A stretch of 47,954 bases of DNA from Collinsella sp. TM10-22 (GCF_003466125.1 NZ_QSOC01000010.1:1-47954), one strand, 5' to 3'; counted from the stretch's first letter, positions 15,271-24,735 are shown. The notes: generated from the sequence alone by a model not told the origin. Numbers and translations: made by a program.

Positions 15271-16851
15271 TTATTCCATGCCCAAGTATTCTCTCATTTC
15301 GACTTTGTAGACAGAAGCCTTATTGCCGTAAACGATCTGAACGCCGCCGCCAACGTGCACGATGGCACTGGCGCCGAGGTCTTTGGTGAAGACGCTATCG
15401 TCCTTGACTAGGGCGGTGTCTTTGAGGCTGAGCCTCAGGCGGGTGAAGCAGGCGTTGACGCCCGAGATGTTATCGGCGCCGCCCACGGCATCTACGATCT
15501 GCGGGATGAGGTCGCTTACCTGGACAGGTGCCTTGGAGTCGATGGCCGACGTGTCATCCGCTGCCTGCGTGTCATCATCCTCGCGGCCCGGGGTTTTGAG
15601 GTCAAATTTCTTGATAAAGGTGCGGAACAGCACGTAATAGATCCCGAAGTAAGCGATGCCGAGCGGAATAAGCCAGAACCAGTTGGAGCCTTTGTCGGCG
15701 TTCATGATGCCGTTGAAGATCCACGAGAGGAGCGGTCCGCCGAAGGCGGAAGGCCCGGGCACATTGAACTGTACCAGGTAGGTGAGTACATACGCGATGC
15801 CGCACAGCAGGGCGTGGACCACATAGAGTACGGGCGCTACAAAGAGGAAGGAGTACTCGAGCGGTTCGGTTATGCCCATGATGGCGGCCGGAATGACGGC
15901 GGCGATCATGAGGGAGCCGACCTTCTTTTTATTCTCGGGACGGGCACAGTGGTAGATGGCGAGCGCCGCCGCGGGCAGGCCACACATGGCGAACAGCACC
16001 TTGCCGTTCATGACGTATTTTGAGATGTCGATGTCGTACATCATGCCGGGCGTGTTGAGCATGGCGTTGTAGATGTTGACAGCACCCTCGACGGTCTGGC
16101 CGTCAACCTGGATGCTACCGCCCAGAGAAGTGAAGAAAAACGGCAGGTAGATGAAATGATGCAGGCCGAAGGGCAGAAGCATACGCTCGGAGAAGCCATA
16201 GATGAACGCGCCAAACACTCCGGTGGAATCGATGAGTGTCGAGGCGGCCTTTAGGCCGGTTTGCACAAACGGAAACACGAAGGCGAGCGCAACGCCCACC
16301 AGGCTCGCGAAAACGACGGTGAGGGCGGGGACGCAGCGTGTGCCGTTGAAGATGCCGAGCACCGGCGGCAGCTGCACCTTATAGAATCGGTTGTGGATCC
16401 ACGCGACTACCAAGCCGATGATGATGCCGCCGAATACGCCGGTGTCGAGTGTGGTTACGCCCAGGATGGCGTTCTGACCGGTCTGCAGGTTGGCGGGATC
16501 GATGATGCCCAGCAGGATAAGCAGCTGACCCATGATCGTGTTCATGGTCATGTAGCCGATGAAGCCTGAGAGTGCGGCGGTCGCCTTCTCGGCCTTGGCG
16601 TAACCGTAGGCGATGCAGATCGCAAAGAGAACCGAGATGTTACCATTGATAACGTTGCCGGCTGCTTTGATGAGCGTGCTAAAGATCACCATCGGCTCGG
16701 TGCCCAAAAACGGGCAGAGCGAGATGAGGTTAGCATTGGAAAGGGCGGAGCCCAGACCGACCAAAATGCCGGAAACGGGCAGGAGGAGGACCGGCGCCAT
16801 GAGCACCTTGCCGAGTCTCTGGAACTCGCTGTAGAGCTTGCTTTCTTTCAT
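15271..16851 (-). CDS. PTS EIICB, alpha-glucoside/maltose type B
   Basis: A 526-residue paralogue of the EIICB at 12638, similar along its whole length. The EIIC domain has the GITEPLEYSFLF segment; the linker is Asp/Ala-rich (GREDDDTQAADD); the EIIB domain carries phospho-Cys468 in VNACFTRLR. Both proteins end in LGME. It would import and phosphorylate an alpha-glucoside. It starts 24 bp after the GH4 B stop and is therefore in one operon with it. A separate EIIA is required from elsewhere. Confidence 0.9.
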   Translation of the reverse strand: MKESKLYSEFQRLGKVLMAPVLLLPVSGILVGLGSALSNANLISLCPFLGTEPMVIFSTLIKAAGNVINGNISVLFAICIAYGYAKAEKATAALSGFIGYMTMNTIMGQLLILLGIIDPANLQTGQNAILGVTTLDTGVFGGIIIGLVVAWIHNRFYKVQLPPVLGIFNGTRCVPALTVVFASLVGVALAFVFPFVQTGLKAASTLIDSTGVFGAFIYGFSERMLLPFGLHHFIYLPFFFTSLGGSIQVDGQTVEGAVNIYNAMLNTPGMMYDIDISKYVMNGKVLFAMCGLPAAALAIYHCARPENKKKVGSLMIAAVIPAAIMGITEPLEYSFLFVAPVLYVVHALLCGIAYVLTYLVQFNVPGPSAFGGPLLSWIFNGIMNADKGSNWFWLIPLGIAYFGIYYVLFRTFIKKFDLKTPGREDDDTQAADDTSAIDSKAPVQVSDLIPQIVDAVGGADNISGVNACFTRLRLSLKDTALVKDDSVFTKDLGASAIVHVGGGVQIVYGNKASVYKVEMREYLGME

Positions 16852-16875
16852 GATGTTCCTTCGATGCGCGGGGAG

Positions 16876-18201
16876 TTAGGACAGGGTCGGCCAATAATCG
16901 CCGTTCGCTTCGATCAGGTCGTCGAGGATTTGGCGCGCGACGGTAGTCGAAGGGACGGTCTTGTTGATCGCGATGGCTTCGAGCGCCTTCTGGTAGGAAT
17001 GCTCGTAATATGCGTCGACGGCGAGCTTCTCGCTGGCATTCTGCTCTTCGATAAGCCCCTTGTAAAAGGTGGGGATAGCAGGCTGGCTGATGGGTTCAGG
17101 GCCCCAAGAGCGCAGGTAGGCGGGGACCTCGACCATGGCGTCATCGGGCAGATTGGGGATGGCACCGTTATTCTCGACGATTACGAGATAACGTTCGCAC
17201 TTGTTGTAGGCGATAGAGGCGGCTGCGTCGACGATAAAGTCGCCAAAGACCGTGAAGCTCTGTACGGGGCTCTTGTAATTGGCGGGATCTGCCAGGTACT
17301 TGTCGTGCTCGGCAAACATCTCCTTCTCGCGTCCGTTGATGACGTTGTCGGCGCGCGTCCAGTTGGGGTCCATGTCATCTGCCATGTCTTTGGAGTACAG
17401 GTAGTACTGCAGGTAGCTGTTGGGCAGATACTCGGGATAGTCCTTCACAATCTTGACGTATTGACCCCAGGTGTGCATCCAGTCCTTGTCCTTGTGATGC
17501 TTGTCGCTCACGGCCATGCCGTGCTCGAGAATCATCTGACGGAGCTCCGGCAGACGATCGCGTCCCTGCTTGTCGTAGATTTTGGTAAACCAGCCAAAGT
17601 GATTGAGTCCAAAATACATGGGGTCGATATCGCGCCAGCTGGGAAGTCCGAGCATCTTAGAGTACGAGAGCAAGATAGCCGTGGGCATATCGCAGATGTT
17701 AAGGATATGGTCGTTGTTAAACTCGCGACGTGTGGCCTCGGCGACAACTGCGGCGGGGTTGGAATAGTTGAGGATCCAGGCGTCTGGACTGTATTTCTTG
17801 GCGTAGCGTACGAGGTCGAAGACGCCGGGGATGGACCTGATGCCATAGGAGATCGAACCGCCGGCGCCGCAGGTTTCCTGTCCTACACAACCGTACTTGA
17901 GAGGGATGCGCTCGTCCTGGCGACGCATCTGAAGGCCACCCTGGCGGATTTGTGCGAAGACGAAGTCGACATCGGTGAATGCCTTTTCGGGATCGGTCGT
18001 CACGACAACTTCGATGTCAGGAGCTTCCTGCTCGATGAACTGCTTCATGATGTCGTAGACGAGATGCATGCGCTTCTCGTCGATGTCGTACAGGGCGAGT
18101 TTGCGCAGCGGCAATTCGTTTTTCTTCTGCAATAGGCTCTGGATGATGCCGGGAGTGTGGGTGCTGCCGGCCCCGGCGATTACAACTGCTTTCTTGTCCA
18201 T
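16876..18201 (-). CDS. GH4 6-phospho-alpha-glucosidase B
   Basis: A 441-residue GH4 enzyme, same length as its paralogue at 11230. NAD-binding AGAGST (9-13), NYSNPA (145-150), metal-binding Cys170 in NICDMP and His201 in GLNHFGW. NICDMP is the motif known for GlvA/MalH 6-phospho-alpha-glucosidases, so specificity is more secure here than for copy A. It hydrolyses maltose-6'-phosphate-like products to glucose and glucose-6-phosphate. It is the first gene of the minus-strand module; the start follows GAAAGGGG. Confidence 0.92.
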   Translation of the reverse strand: MDKKAVVIAGAGSTHTPGIIQSLLQKKNELPLRKLALYDIDEKRMHLVYDIMKQFIEQEAPDIEVVVTTDPEKAFTDVDFVFAQIRQGGLQMRRQDERIPLKYGCVGQETCGAGGSISYGIRSIPGVFDLVRYAKKYSPDAWILNYSNPAAVVAEATRREFNNDHILNICDMPTAILLSYSKMLGLPSWRDIDPMYFGLNHFGWFTKIYDKQGRDRLPELRQMILEHGMAVSDKHHKDKDWMHTWGQYVKIVKDYPEYLPNSYLQYYLYSKDMADDMDPNWTRADNVINGREKEMFAEHDKYLADPANYKSPVQSFTVFGDFIVDAAASIAYNKCERYLVIVENNGAIPNLPDDAMVEVPAYLRSWGPEPISQPAIPTFYKGLIEEQNASEKLAVDAYYEHSYQKALEAIAINKTVPSTTVARQILDDLIEANGDYWPTLS

Positions 18202-18437
18202 GTGGTAAACCCCTTTCGTGTGGATTGACCACTTCAGACTACGAAAGCTTTACCTGCGATTCTACCGATTTTCAGATTGCGAAAAACGATAGCGGTAATC
18301 TTAACAGGATGCGTTTTGCGTGGTTAAATAGCGCCGGGAAAGATGCTGACTTGGGTGACGTGTTGCATGGCTGCGGGAGCGAACGCCGGGCGGTCAAAAG
18401 ATGGTGGGTGGTGCTGCGGCTTTTGGCTGCAATTGCG
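18202..18437. promoter_or_regulatory. Upstream region of the minus-strand GH4-PTS operon
   Basis: These 236 bp separate the GH4 B start from the 3' end of the MFS gene. They are AT-richer than their surroundings, especially 18225-18330, as expected for a promoter region. No dyad as clear as those at 11056-11117 was found, and no small gene is evident. Confidence 0.4.
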
Positions 18438-19667
18438 CTACCCGCGACGACGCTCCCAGCGAGCCAACTTAATCGTCACCAGCGTAAGCGCCCAGGCCAC
18501 AAGCGAGAACGCGGCGCCCACGGCACCCACGTACGCAATGCCAGCGCTGCTCACAACGGCGCCGCCTACCGCGGTGCCAAACGAGATGCCGACGTTAAAC
18601 GCCATGGGCTCAACCGAACTTGCAAGTACCATCGACTTGGGATGGCGGCTGCGTGCCACGTCCATAAAGTGTGTGATGCACGACACCGAGAACAGGTACA
18701 TGAGCATTGCCAGACTAAAGACAAAGACAAGTGCGAGCGGCATGGCAGCGCCCGCGGCAAACAGCCCAAACAATGCCGCCGCCTGCAGCGCGAACGTAAC
18801 CAGCAGTGCCTTCATGCCAAAACGCGCGTCGATCCATCCGCCCAGGATGTTCGAGATCAGGCAGAACACGCCGTAGGCCATAAGCGTGGTACTGGCTTCG
18901 ACCGTGCCCATGCCCAGCACCTGCTCAAGATAAGGCGTCACATAGCCGTAGAAAACGTAGACCGACCCCACGCCAAACAAAAAGATGAGCATGCCGGTGA
19001 TGATGCTCGGCTCGCGTAGCAGCCCCGCCTGCTCGCGGAAGGTGGCGGGCTCATCGGTCTGACCGGAGCGCGGCATAAACGCCACAAGCGCTCCGCAGAT
19101 CAAAACGGCAAAGGTCAGCGTGCTGTACATGGCCACGTGCCAATCGAGCGTGTCGGCCACAAACTTGCCGATCGAAGTGACAAAGACCATTGCCACGGAA
19201 AACGCACCATATACCACCGAGATGGCAAGTGAAGTTTGCTGCGGAGACAGCAGCTCGGGGATGTACGTTACGCCCACGGCGAGCAGCGCGCCCGAGACGG
19301 AGCCCAGGACAATGCGCGAGATAAACAGCACCTGGAAGTTGGGCGCCAACGCCATGACCAGGTTGCCGAGCACAAAGACGATGCTGTAGCACACGAGCAG
19401 CTGGTAGCGCCGGAAGCGTCCCGTGCTGAGCGCGAGCACCGGTGTGGCGATAGCGTAGACGAGCGCGAACACGCTAATAAGTTGGCCTGCGGTGGCAAGC
19501 GATACGCCGAGTTCCGTTGCCAAGTCGCTTTCGATGCCGATGACCACGAACTCGGAACAGCCGAGCGAAAAGCCTAACAACACGAGTAACGCCAGACAGA
19601 GCTTGGTGCGCGCAGGGGAGAGCGCGGCGGCGGTTGACTTGCTTTTAGGCGTGGTTGCGGCGATCAA
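18438..19667 (-). CDS. MFS transporter, DHA1 (drug/sugar efflux) type
   Basis: A protein of about 409 residues with about twelve hydrophobic segments. The motif-A-like segment appears as LSTGRFRRYQLL after TM2 and the motif-C-like RIVLGSVSGALLAVGVTYIP in TM4-5, typical of AraJ/YdhP-like DHA1 exporters. It probably exports small molecules by proton antiport; the substrate is unknown. I choose the TTG at 19667 because GGAG lies eight bases upstream; a GTG at about 19676 and a longer frame to 19778 are alternatives, but the latter adds an unlikely leader that overlaps a palindromic repeat. It is a single-gene unit facing away from the gene at 19927. Confidence 0.8.
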   Translation of the reverse strand: MIAATTPKSKSTAAALSPARTKLCLALLVLLGFSLGCSEFVVIGIESDLATELGVSLATAGQLISVFALVYAIATPVLALSTGRFRRYQLLVCYSIVFVLGNLVMALAPNFQVLFISRIVLGSVSGALLAVGVTYIPELLSPQQTSLAISVVYGAFSVAMVFVTSIGKFVADTLDWHVAMYSTLTFAVLICGALVAFMPRSGQTDEPATFREQAGLLREPSIITGMLIFLFGVGSVYVFYGYVTPYLEQVLGMGTVEASTTLMAYGVFCLISNILGGWIDARFGMKALLVTFALQAAALFGLFAAGAAMPLALVFVFSLAMLMYLFSVSCITHFMDVARSRHPKSMVLASSVEPMAFNVGISFGTAVGGAVVSSAGIAYVGAVGAAFSLVAWALTLVTIKLARWERRRG

Positions 19668-19723
19668 GGTTGTCACTCCAATGTCGCATGAATAAGCGGG
19701 ATTCAATCCCTGCAACTCTAACA

Positions 19724-19835
19724 GAATGTGACAAAGGGACAGTCCCTTTGTCACATTCGCGGCGTGGCTGCCGCCCAAACCGTCACAACATTCGATGAAA
19801 AGCTCGAAAACGAGGAAAAGCGTCGAATGTTGTGA
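19724..19835. repeat. Two adjacent perfect palindromes upstream of the MFS gene
   Basis: The first has 17-bp perfect arms, GAATGTGACAAAGGGAC (19724-19740) and its complement (19742-19758), around one base. The second has 13-bp perfect arms, TCACAACATTCGA (19783-19795) and its complement (19823-19835), with a 27-nt loop. The words ACAAAG-GACAGTCCCTTTGT recur in part at 26157-26180. They are REP-like hairpin repeats, or regulatory dyads in the divergent gap. Confidence 0.7.
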
Positions 19836-19926
19836 TGGTTTTCCTATCTGTGCCGGCGAGCCGCCGTGCCGTCTGGGGGTATAAAACTAGCAAGTGTTTA
19901 TTTGCGAGGCCTAAGGGGCGCCCCGT

Positions 19927-20784
19927 ATGGATATCGATAACTTTGAATGGTGGTATAGCGAGGGCGAGGCTCCGGACGAGGAGTGGGACGAGCCCGCGCC
20001 GCGTGACGTGTCGAGCGACGAGGACGAGACCGGCAACGATGCCGCTGTCGAGCCTGATGCCGCCGAGCCCCTAACCTTTGAACAGGCCTGGGCCCAGGCC
20101 GAGGCCGACGAGGCCAAAGCCGATGCTACGGCCACGCTCGGCGAGCCAGCCGACATGTCGATCTCGCCGGCAAAGACCCCGCAGCCGCGCCACACCATCG
20201 ACCCCGACAGCACGGCATCCTTCAGCATTCTCGACGTGCCCTCGCAGGGTGCCCAGGCGCTCGCGCCCACACGTCGCCCCAATCTGTCTCACGAGGAAGA
20301 TGCGGGACGTCGCTCGCCGCTCGGCCCCATCCTTATCGCCTTTATGGCCGGCGTTATCGCATGCTCGGTAATTGGTAGCGTTTGGAGCCATGTTGAACAA
20401 CAGCGAAGAGACGCCGCCAAGGTCGAGATGTCTGTCGAGCAATCGCTCGGCCGCACGCGCTCGGTACATGTGTCGGTCGAGGTCAAGGACGGCGCGACGT
20501 GGGACACTGCGCGCGGCGACAGCCAGATGCTCGTCCATATTGTGGGTCGCACGCTCAAGGGGCAAGCGGTCGACGAGTACCAATACGTCAATTCCGAAGG
20601 TGACGGTATCGAGCTCAAGCCTGGTGACTACGAGCTCACGGTCGATGAGCCGCCCGTCGCCACCGACGGTACGCGTTTCCGCGCCTCAAAGCGTATGGTT
20701 CCCGTGAGCTTTAACTCGCAGGCGCCCGATACGGTCGACACCACGCCGCAGGGCGGGTTCGACCTTTACGTGGATACCCAGTAG
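19927..20784 (+). CDS. Acidic single-pass membrane protein, unknown function
   Basis: A 285-residue protein that I do not recognise. Residues 1-130 are acidic and low in complexity (many Asp/Glu/Ala, starting MDIDNFEWWY), with no signal peptide. A hydrophobic segment lies at about 137-158 (GPILIAFMAGVIACSVIGSV), followed by about 125 residues that look beta-rich and extracytoplasmic (HVSVEVKDG, MLVHIVGRTLKG, KPGDYELTVDEPP). The layout suggests a cytoplasmic acidic tail, one membrane anchor and an outside domain, possibly a cell-envelope sensor or adaptor. The ribosome site is AAGGGG. It is a single gene followed by its own intergenic gap. Confidence 0.6.
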   Translation: MDIDNFEWWYSEGEAPDEEWDEPAPRDVSSDEDETGNDAAVEPDAAEPLTFEQAWAQAEADEAKADATATLGEPADMSISPAKTPQPRHTIDPDSTASFSILDVPSQGAQALAPTRRPNLSHEEDAGRRSPLGPILIAFMAGVIACSVIGSVWSHVEQQRRDAAKVEMSVEQSLGRTRSVHVSVEVKDGATWDTARGDSQMLVHIVGRTLKGQAVDEYQYVNSEGDGIELKPGDYELTVDEPPVATDGTRFRASKRMVPVSFNSQAPDTVDTTPQGGFDLYVDTQ

Positions 20785-20897
20785 GCGTTTGCCGCTCATT
20801 CCGCTATGGCTACTCAATAATCGCCTGCCGTCCCGTCCCGCCGCCAAGAGTGGGACAATAGCCCTCGACACTATTGTTTATTTTTGGAGGAAGTAGC

Positions 20898-21791
20898 ATG
20901 TCCACCGTCACTACCATCAAGCGCGGCGGCCTCACCGCGGCCATCGATTCCATGGGAGCCCAGCTCACGAGCCTTGCTCTCGACGGCAACGAGTATCTGT
21001 GGCAGGGCGACCCCGCCTTTTGGGGCAAGCATGCGCCCATCCTGTTCCCCATTGTGGGCTCGCTGCGCAACAACACGGCAACGTCTGCGGCCGGCACCTG
21101 CGAGATGCCGCGCCACGGACTCGCGCGCATTGTCGAGCACAAGCTGGTCGAGGTCTCTGAGGATGGCTCGTCTGTCACCTACGAGATTACCGACACGCCC
21201 GAGTCGCTCAAGGCGTTCCCGTTCCACTTTAAGCTCAACATGACCTATGCCCTGACCGGCGACGCCACCCTCACGCAGACCTTTGCCGTCACCAACACCG
21301 GCGACATGGACCTGCCGTTCTCGGTGGGCGGCCACCCCGCATTTAACGTGCCCGCCCCCGGTGCCGAGGACGAGGCGTTCGAGGATTACGAGCTGGCGTT
21401 TACCGAGGCCTGGACTAACGAGGCCCCCGTCATCACGCCCGATGGCCTTATGACGTTCGAGGGCAGCTACAAGGCCCCCGATAACTCGGACGTGCTGCCC
21501 ATCACGCACCGCAGCTTCGATAACGACGCCATCATGTTCACCGATACCCCGGGCTCCACGCTCACGCTGCGCGGTTGCAAGTCGGGTCACGGCGTCAAGA
21601 TCGACTTTGAGGGCTTTAAGTACATCGGCGTGTGGTCTGCCGCCAACGACGCCCCGTTTGTGGCGCTTGAGCCTTGGACCGGTCACACCACCATGGACAC
21701 CGAGGACGACGTCTTTGAGCACAAGGTCAACACCATCGTCGTGGCCCCCGGCGCCACCGACGAGCGCTCCTTTAGCGTTACCCTGCTCTAG
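20898..21791 (+). CDS. Aldose 1-epimerase family protein (LacX-like)
   Basis: A 297-residue protein of the galactose-mutarotase superfamily. Features include NEYLWQGDPAFWG near residue 35, FPIVGSLRNN, and the GGHPAFNVP motif around residue 145 with the catalytic-type His. The start at 20898 (MSTVTTIKRGG) follows TTGGAGGAAG; an upstream in-frame alternative lacks support. It interconverts alpha and beta anomers of free aldoses or is a LacX-type relative of unknown substrate. The structured repeat at 21792 follows its stop immediately. Confidence 0.85.
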   Translation: MSTVTTIKRGGLTAAIDSMGAQLTSLALDGNEYLWQGDPAFWGKHAPILFPIVGSLRNNTATSAAGTCEMPRHGLARIVEHKLVEVSEDGSSVTYEITDTPESLKAFPFHFKLNMTYALTGDATLTQTFAVTNTGDMDLPFSVGGHPAFNVPAPGAEDEAFEDYELAFTEAWTNEAPVITPDGLMTFEGSYKAPDNSDVLPITHRSFDNDAIMFTDTPGSTLTLRGCKSGHGVKIDFEGFKYIGVWSAANDAPFVALEPWTGHTTMDTEDDVFEHKVNTIVVAPGATDERSFSVTLL

Positions 21792-21929
21792 AGGTTCCGC
21801 CGTTCTAGCGAACGGCGGGCCGGTCGACGCTGCGCGCCACCCAGAGCGAACAATTTGTCATTCAAAAGGCAAGGCATGACCAGAAGGTCTACGCCTTGCC
21901 TTTTTCATGCCAACTTGTTCGCTCTGGGC
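21792..21929 (+). repeat. Structured post-stop repeat, copy 1 (hairpin, outer stem, terminator)
   Basis: Begins directly after the stop codon of the epimerase gene. Hairpin 1: CCGCCGTTC (21797-21805) with GAACGGCGG (21810-21818). Linker CGACGCTGCGCGCC. Outer stem: CCCAGAGCGAACAA (21840-21853) with TTGTTCGCTCTGGG (21915-21928), perfect 14 bp. Nested inside is a terminator: AAAAGGCAAGGC (21864-21875) with GCCTTGCC followed by TTTTT (21893-21905), with a small GACC-AGAA-GGTC hairpin at its tip. Two further copies are at 27509 and 43251. The 5' end of the downstream ABC binding-protein gene lies inside this copy. Confidence 0.85.
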
Positions 21930-22697
21930 GGCGGTCGCGACGACCTGTCCGATTCCGTGATCGGCAAGGACAAGATCCGCATTGGCATGGAGGCGGCCTA
22001 CGCCCCGTACAACTGGCAGGTCTCCGAGGCCAGCGAGTACACCATCCCCATCGACAACGTGCAGGGCGCTTACGCCGATGGCTACGATGTGCAGATCGCC
22101 AAGATCGTCTGCAAGGCCCTCGGCGGCGAGCCCGTTGCCGTCAAACAGAGCTTCTCGGGTCTCATCGATTCGCTCAACAACGGCCAGATCGACCTCATCA
22201 TCGCCGGCATGAGCGCCACGCCCGAGCGCGAGGAGTCCGTCGGCTTTTCCGACCCGTACTTCATTGGCTACTTTGGCCTGTTCGTAAAAGAGGGCTCGCC
22301 CTACCAAAATGCGACCAAGCTCAGCGACTTTAGTGGCGCCACGGTGCTCGGCCAAAAGGACACGATGCTCGATACCGTCATCGACGAGATCCCGGGCGTC
22401 GTCCACAAGAATCCGGTCGATTCGGTGCCCACGGTGTTTTCGAACCTGCTGCAGGGCACCTGCGACGCCGTGACCTACAACACCGAGAACGAGAAGGGCT
22501 ATATGGCCCAAAACCCGGGCATTGTCCCCATTCATTTTGCCGAGGGCGAGGGCTTTAAGCAGGAGGTCACGTCAAACGTCGGCTGCCGCAAGGGCTCGGA
22601 CAAGCTGCTCAAACTTATCAATAAGACGCTCAAGGGCGTCAGCCAAGAGGAACGCGACCAGATGTGGGACGCGTGCCTCGACCGTCAGCCGGCATAG
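21876..22697 (+). CDS. Amino acid ABC transporter substrate-binding protein, N-terminus replaced by a repeat
   Basis: From about residue 28 this is a normal polar-amino-acid binding protein (SBP family 3): KIRIGMEAAYAPYNW, GYDVQIAKIVCKALGGE, IIAGMSATPEREESVGFSDPY. There is no signal peptide or lipobox. The first codons (MTRRSTPCLFHANLFALGGG) are encoded by the repeat element, including the terminator stem. Possible starts are TTG 21855, ATG 21876 (AAAAGG six bases upstream) and GTG 21957. The mature region starts right where the repeat ends, so insertion or recombination probably removed the native leader. Without export the protein cannot feed its permease normally. The permease gene follows 9 bp downstream. 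Confidence 0.7.
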   Translation: MTRRSTPCLFHANLFALGGGRDDLSDSVIGKDKIRIGMEAAYAPYNWQVSEASEYTIPIDNVQGAYADGYDVQIAKIVCKALGGEPVAVKQSFSGLIDSLNNGQIDLIIAGMSATPEREESVGFSDPYFIGYFGLFVKEGSPYQNATKLSDFSGATVLGQKDTMLDTVIDEIPGVVHKNPVDSVPTVFSNLLQGTCDAVTYNTENEKGYMAQNPGIVPIHFAEGEGFKQEVTSNVGCRKGSDKLLKLINKTLKGVSQEERDQMWDACLDRQPA

Positions 22698-22706
22698 AGA
22701 GGCAGC

Positions 22707-23855
22707 ATGAAAACCGTTAATCGTCTGGCCTCTTTAATTAAGGCCGACCACCGTTATGTGTATCTGGGCACGAGCGTTATCGCGGCGCTCGGTCTGGCGT
22801 TTAGCCAGCGCAACCCCACGCCGCTGAGCTTCTTGGCGCCCACGGGTGTGTTCCAGGACTGCCTCTGGGCGATTCTGTGGGCTTGGATTGTCGTATCGGC
22901 GGCAGCGCTCGTCACCAAGCTCATGCATTGGAATGACTATCGCCAAAAGTCGCCGTTTGCATCCGAGCGTTGCCGTCGCAGCGCGCGCCTGGGCAGCTAT
23001 GTCGTGGTTGCCATCGCGGCGATCTTCTTTATCGACCGTTGCGTCATGTCGTTTATCGACCTGGTGCAGGTGAGCATTGTCTCGGACTCCAATCCCAGCG
23101 ACTTTCTGTCGAGCTTGGTCTACATGACCTACAAGAGCGGCGACTTCTTTATCCGCGGTATCGAGATCACCATCGCGCTTGCCACCTTCGGCACCGTCAT
23201 CGCCTTTTTCCTGGCACTGCTCTTTGTGTTCCTGCGTATTCAGACGTTCGATCGCGTGGATAACGACCCGGTGCGCTTCTTTAAGAGCATCGGCCGCGGC
23301 TTTACGACCGTCTACTCCACCATCGTGCGCGGCACGCCCATGATGGTCCAGGGCCTGCTCATCTATTACGCGGGCTTCACCGTTTTGCGCGGCATGGGCT
23401 TCGAGACTGCCCAGGCCAACCAGATCTGGAGTACCTTCACCGCCGGCCTCGTCACCATCTCGCTCAACTCCACCGCCTATATGATGGAGGTCCTGCGCGG
23501 CGGCATCGAGTCGATCGATCCCGGTCAGGCCGAGGCGGCGCGCTCGCTGGGTCTGTCGCAGTGGCAGGCCATGCGCAAAGTTGTGTTTCCCCAGGGCATT
23601 AAAAACGCGATCCCGGCGCTCACCAACGAGCTCATCATCAACATCAAGGACTCGTCGGTGCTCTCGGTCATCGGCGTGTTCGACCTCATGTACGCCACCA
23701 CTACCGTCGCCGGCGTGTACTACCGCCAGATGGAGGTCTACTGCGTGGCGCTTGTGGTCTACCTGATCCTGACGCTCGTGGCGAGCCGCCTGCTCGAGGC
23801 CTTTGGCAAAAAGCTCGGCGCCGAGGCCCCGGCAACGCTGCCCAGCTCCAACTAG
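22707..23855 (+). CDS. Amino acid ABC transporter permease (HisM/GlnP type)
   Basis: A 382-residue membrane protein, longer than the usual 220-residue permease: an N-terminal region with about three hydrophobic segments (20-115) precedes the standard permease domain (about 145-370). The cytoplasmic EAA loop is clear ([21 protein letters not shown], near residue 275), the site that docks the ATPase. It forms the membrane channel for a polar amino acid. The start follows AGAGAGGCAGC. It sits between the binding-protein and ATPase genes with short gaps in one operon. Confidence 0.9.
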   Translation: MKTVNRLASLIKADHRYVYLGTSVIAALGLAFSQRNPTPLSFLAPTGVFQDCLWAILWAWIVVSAAALVTKLMHWNDYRQKSPFASERCRRSARLGSYVVVAIAAIFFIDRCVMSFIDLVQVSIVSDSNPSDFLSSLVYMTYKSGDFFIRGIEITIALATFGTVIAFFLALLFVFLRIQTFDRVDNDPVRFFKSIGRGFTTVYSTIVRGTPMMVQGLLIYYAGFTVLRGMGFETAQANQIWSTFTAGLVTISLNSTAYMMEVLRGGIESIDPGQAEAARSLGLSQWQAMRKVVFPQGIKNAIPALTNELIINIKDSSVLSVIGVFDLMYATTTVAGVYYRQMEVYCVALVVYLILTLVASRLLEAFGKKLGAEAPATLPSSN

Positions 23856-23877
23856 GCTCAAGACGAGGAGAATCATC

Positions 23878-24663
23878 ATGGCAGATACCGCCACTACCGG
23901 CGTTGCGGCCGCCGCACAGACAAATGAGCCGCTTATCCGCGTCGAGGGCCTGCGCAAGAGCTTCGGCTCACTCGAGGTGCTCAAGGGCATCGACCTGTCC
24001 GTTAATCCCGGCGAGGTCGTCACCATCATCGGCGCCTCGGGTTCGGGTAAGTCGACCTTCCTGCGCTGCTTCAACCTGCTCGAGACCCCGGACGCGGGCC
24101 ATATCTGGTTCCATGGCCAGGACCTCACGGCCGAGCGCTGCAACATCAACAAGCTTCGCGAGGACATCGGCATGGTGTTCCAGGGCTTTAACCTTTTCAA
24201 CAACATGGATGTGCTCGACAACTGCACGCTCGCGCCCGTTACGCTCAAAAAGATGAGCAAGACCGAGGCCGAGAAAGTCGCGATGGAGCATCTGGCGAGC
24301 GTGGGGCTCGAAAAGTTCGCGCACGCCGCCGTGGGCCGCCTGTCCGGTGGTCAAAAACAGCGCGTGGCCATCGCCCGTGCCCTGTGCATGAATCCGCAGA
24401 TCATGCTGTTCGACGAGCCGACCTCCGCACTCGACCCCGAGATCGTGGGAGAGGTGCTCGAGGTCATGCGCAAGCTCGCTGCCGACGGCATGACCATGGT
24501 CGTCGTCACGCACGAGATGGCCTTTGCCCGCACGGTGTCCGACCGCGTGGTCTTTATGGACCAGGGCGTGGTGCTCGAGGATGCGGCACCGGCCGAGCTC
24601 TTCGGCAACCCCAAACACCAGCGCACCCGCGAGTTCCTCTCGCGCTATCTTGAGGACAAATAA
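23878..24663 (+). CDS. Amino acid ABC transporter ATP-binding protein (GlnQ type)
   Basis: A 261-residue ABC ATPase: Walker [10 protein letters not shown] (about 52-60), Q-loop FQGFN, signature LSGGQKQR, Walker [13 protein letters not shown] and the H-loop His in VVTHEMAFA. About 18 extra residues precede the domain. The ATG at 23878 follows GAGGAG; an upstream frame overlapping the permease is not the start. It powers the permease at 22707. ATPase and permease look intact, while the binding-protein gene has an altered 5' end. Confidence 0.93.
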   Translation: MADTATTGVAAAAQTNEPLIRVEGLRKSFGSLEVLKGIDLSVNPGEVVTIIGASGSGKSTFLRCFNLLETPDAGHIWFHGQDLTAERCNINKLREDIGMVFQGFNLFNNMDVLDNCTLAPVTLKKMSKTEAEKVAMEHLASVGLEKFAHAAVGRLSGGQKQRVAIARALCMNPQIMLFDEPTSALDPEIVGEVLEVMRKLAADGMTMVVVTHEMAFARTVSDRVVFMDQGVVLEDAAPAELFGNPKHQRTREFLSRYLEDK

Positions 24664-24735
24664 CCGATCGCAAACGCTTATGTGGCAGGGCCGCTCCGGT
24701 GGGGCGGCCCTCGTCACCACAATCGAAAGGATGTC

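Noticed and set aside
22734..24260. A 508-codon minus-strand ORF opposite the ABC permease and ATPase
   Set aside because: Shadow of intact transporter genes with all motifs; composition is repetitive and arginine/aspartate-rich.
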